NCBI RefSeq assembly: GCF_000724605.1
Contig: NZ_CP008802.1
Span: 124,001 to 188,000, forward strand
Origin: Actinotignum schaalii
Lineage (GTDB): Bacteria; Actinomycetota; Actinomycetes; Actinomycetales; Actinomycetaceae
Length of the DNA: 64,000 nt
Direction of reading: 5' to 3'
Under the pieces are notes generated by a model. The model was not told where the DNA came from and made no database searches. It saw only the letters and a list, made by a program, of their open reading frames with translations. Shown here in pieces: positions 63,361 to 64,000 of the stretch. Position 1 is the first letter of the stretch. Each line of letters starts with the position of its first letter. A program made the position numbers and the translations under genes.

Positions 63361-63972
63361 ATGTCTCACACGAACGCGCCGGAGGCGAGCGAGCCGCCCC
63401 TCCTCAATATTGCCAATGCTTTGACGGTCGCGCGGATCATCCTCATCCCCGTTTTTGTCTGGGTGTTCTGGGAGCCGACCGCTACCCGCAGCTTCTGGGC
63501 ATGGGTAGTTTTTGCCGTCGCCGCGTTCACTGACCGCCTCGACGGGCAGCTGGCGCGTTCGCGCGGTCTGATTACTAACTTCGGGAAGCTCGCTGATTCC
63601 ATCGCCGATAAAGGACTCATCGCGGCGGCGCTCATTATGCTCTCGCTCCATGACCGGCTGTGGTGGTGGGTCACCATCCTCATGATCGCCCGTGAAATTT
63701 TCATCACGCTGGTGCGGATGCTCGTGGTGACCAAACAGGTCATGGCGGCCGGATGGATCGGCAAACTCAAAATGTTTGCCCAGTCCATCGGCGCCGGCAT
63801 CCTCATGCTGCCGTGGATCGCTTGGCTCGGGCACCCGGGCGGAGACATTTTCCAATGGCTCGGGTGGATCACCCTCGGGGTGGCACTTGTGCTTTCGGTA
63901 TGGTCCGCCGTCGGATACGTCGGCGACGCGGTGCGGATCGCTCGCGGTAGCGACCACGAGGCGCATTCATGA
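63361..63972 (+). CDS. pgsA: CDP-diacylglycerol-glycerol-3-phosphate 3-phosphatidyltransferase
   Basis: Makes phosphatidylglycerol phosphate from the product of CdsA. CDP-alcohol phosphotransferase motif TDRLDGQLARSRGLITNFGK followed by LADSIADK, with all four aspartates at about residues 58-83. Several membrane helices; 203 residues. Found between ftsK and cinA, the common actinobacterial order. Its stop overlaps the next ATG. Confidence 0.95.
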   Translation: MSHTNAPEASEPPLLNIANALTVARIILIPVFVWVFWEPTATRSFWAWVVFAVAAFTDRLDGQLARSRGLITNFGKLADSIADKGLIAAALIMLSLHDRLWWWVTILMIAREIFITLVRMLVVTKQVMAAGWIGKLKMFAQSIGAGILMLPWIAWLGHPGGDIFQWLGWITLGVALVLSVWSAVGYVGDAVRIARGSDHEAHS

Positions 63973-64000
63973 CGACGGCGCAGTCAAGTGGCGCCGCGGA
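63969..64000 (+). CDS. Start of the next gene, probably cinA (3' partial)
   Basis: ATG 63969 overlaps the pgsA stop (ATGA) and opens a frame of ten codons to the window edge. Too short to identify; cinA is expected here from conserved gene order only. Confidence 0.45.
   Translation, partial: MTTAQSSGAA

Noticed and set aside
62335-63966. 543-codon reverse frame across ftsK and pgsA
   Set aside because: Spans two clear forward genes and shows no domain.

Overview
The window is high-G+C chromosomal DNA from an actinobacterium (Actinomycetota). The gene order smc-ftsY-ffh-rpsP-khpA-rimM-trmD-rplS-lepB-rnhB-yraN-comM-dprA-xerC-rpsB-tsf-pyrH-frr-cdsA-proS-rimP-nusA-ylxR-infB-rbfA-truB-ribF-rpsO-pnp-dapB-dapA-rnj-ftsK-pgsA is the usual actinobacterial information-processing backbone. 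Actinobacterial family proteins (DUF2469, DUF4439, the DUF4081-type acetyltransferase, the DivIVA-repeat protein) agree with this. A host-associated Actinomycetaceae member is my best guess from the compact gene set and the FocA and YeiH transporters, but the sequence does not settle the genus.

Layout. 1-8.9 kb: end of an AspT-type exchanger, then smc, a small membrane protein, ftsY and ffh. 9-10 kb: a reverse-strand CDF metal exporter. 10.3-13.8 kb: rpsP-khpA-rimM-trmD-rplS, where trmD is fused to a GNAT acetyltransferase. 14-21 kb: lepB, rnhB, a DUF2469 gene, yraN, comM, dprA and xerC. 21-25.6 kb: reverse-strand M23 peptidase, rsgA and a three-gene ABC transporter. 26-31.4 kb: rpsB-tsf, then focA and yeiH inserted before pyrH. 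31.4-36.5 kb: frr, cdsA, a DivIVA-repeat gene, a GNAT gene and proS; rlmN, dxr, rseP and ispG, often found here, are absent. 36.6-38 kb: an A+T-rich island with a secreted-protein/membrane-protein gene pair. 38-46.4 kb: a DUF4439 gene, rimP, nusA, ylxR, infB, rbfA and truB. 46.4-48.3 kb: a DUF4862-fructokinase cassette on the reverse strand, inserted between truB and ribF. 48.6-54.7 kb: ribF, a holin-like gene, rpsO, pnp and an M16 peptidase. 54.7-64 kb: a PF09818 ATPase, dapB, dapA, rnj, ftsK, pgsA and the first codons of a probable cinA.

Function. Most genes serve translation (ribosomal proteins, rRNA and tRNA modification, initiation, recycling), RNA turnover (PNPase, RNase J), protein export (Ffh, FtsY, LepB), chromosome segregation and recombination (SMC, FtsK, XerC), DNA uptake and recombination (DprA, ComM), lysine and peptidoglycan precursor synthesis (DapA, DapB), phospholipid synthesis (CdsA, PgsA) and flavin synthesis (RibF).

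Most notable: (1) the heptamer ACGGTGC/GCACCGT and its ACGGCGC variant are strongly enriched on both strands, filling intergenic gaps and low-complexity insertions or tails in many conserved proteins; (2) at least twelve genes have a TANNNT-like -10 box 6-8 nt before the start codon, indicating leaderless transcripts, which fixes the starts of dapB and proS; (3) the trmD-GNAT fusion; (4) the A+T-rich secreted/membrane gene pair; (5) several strong leader hairpins and perfect palindromes next to ribosomal-protein and transporter genes. I saw no tRNA, rRNA, CRISPR array or intact insertion sequence.
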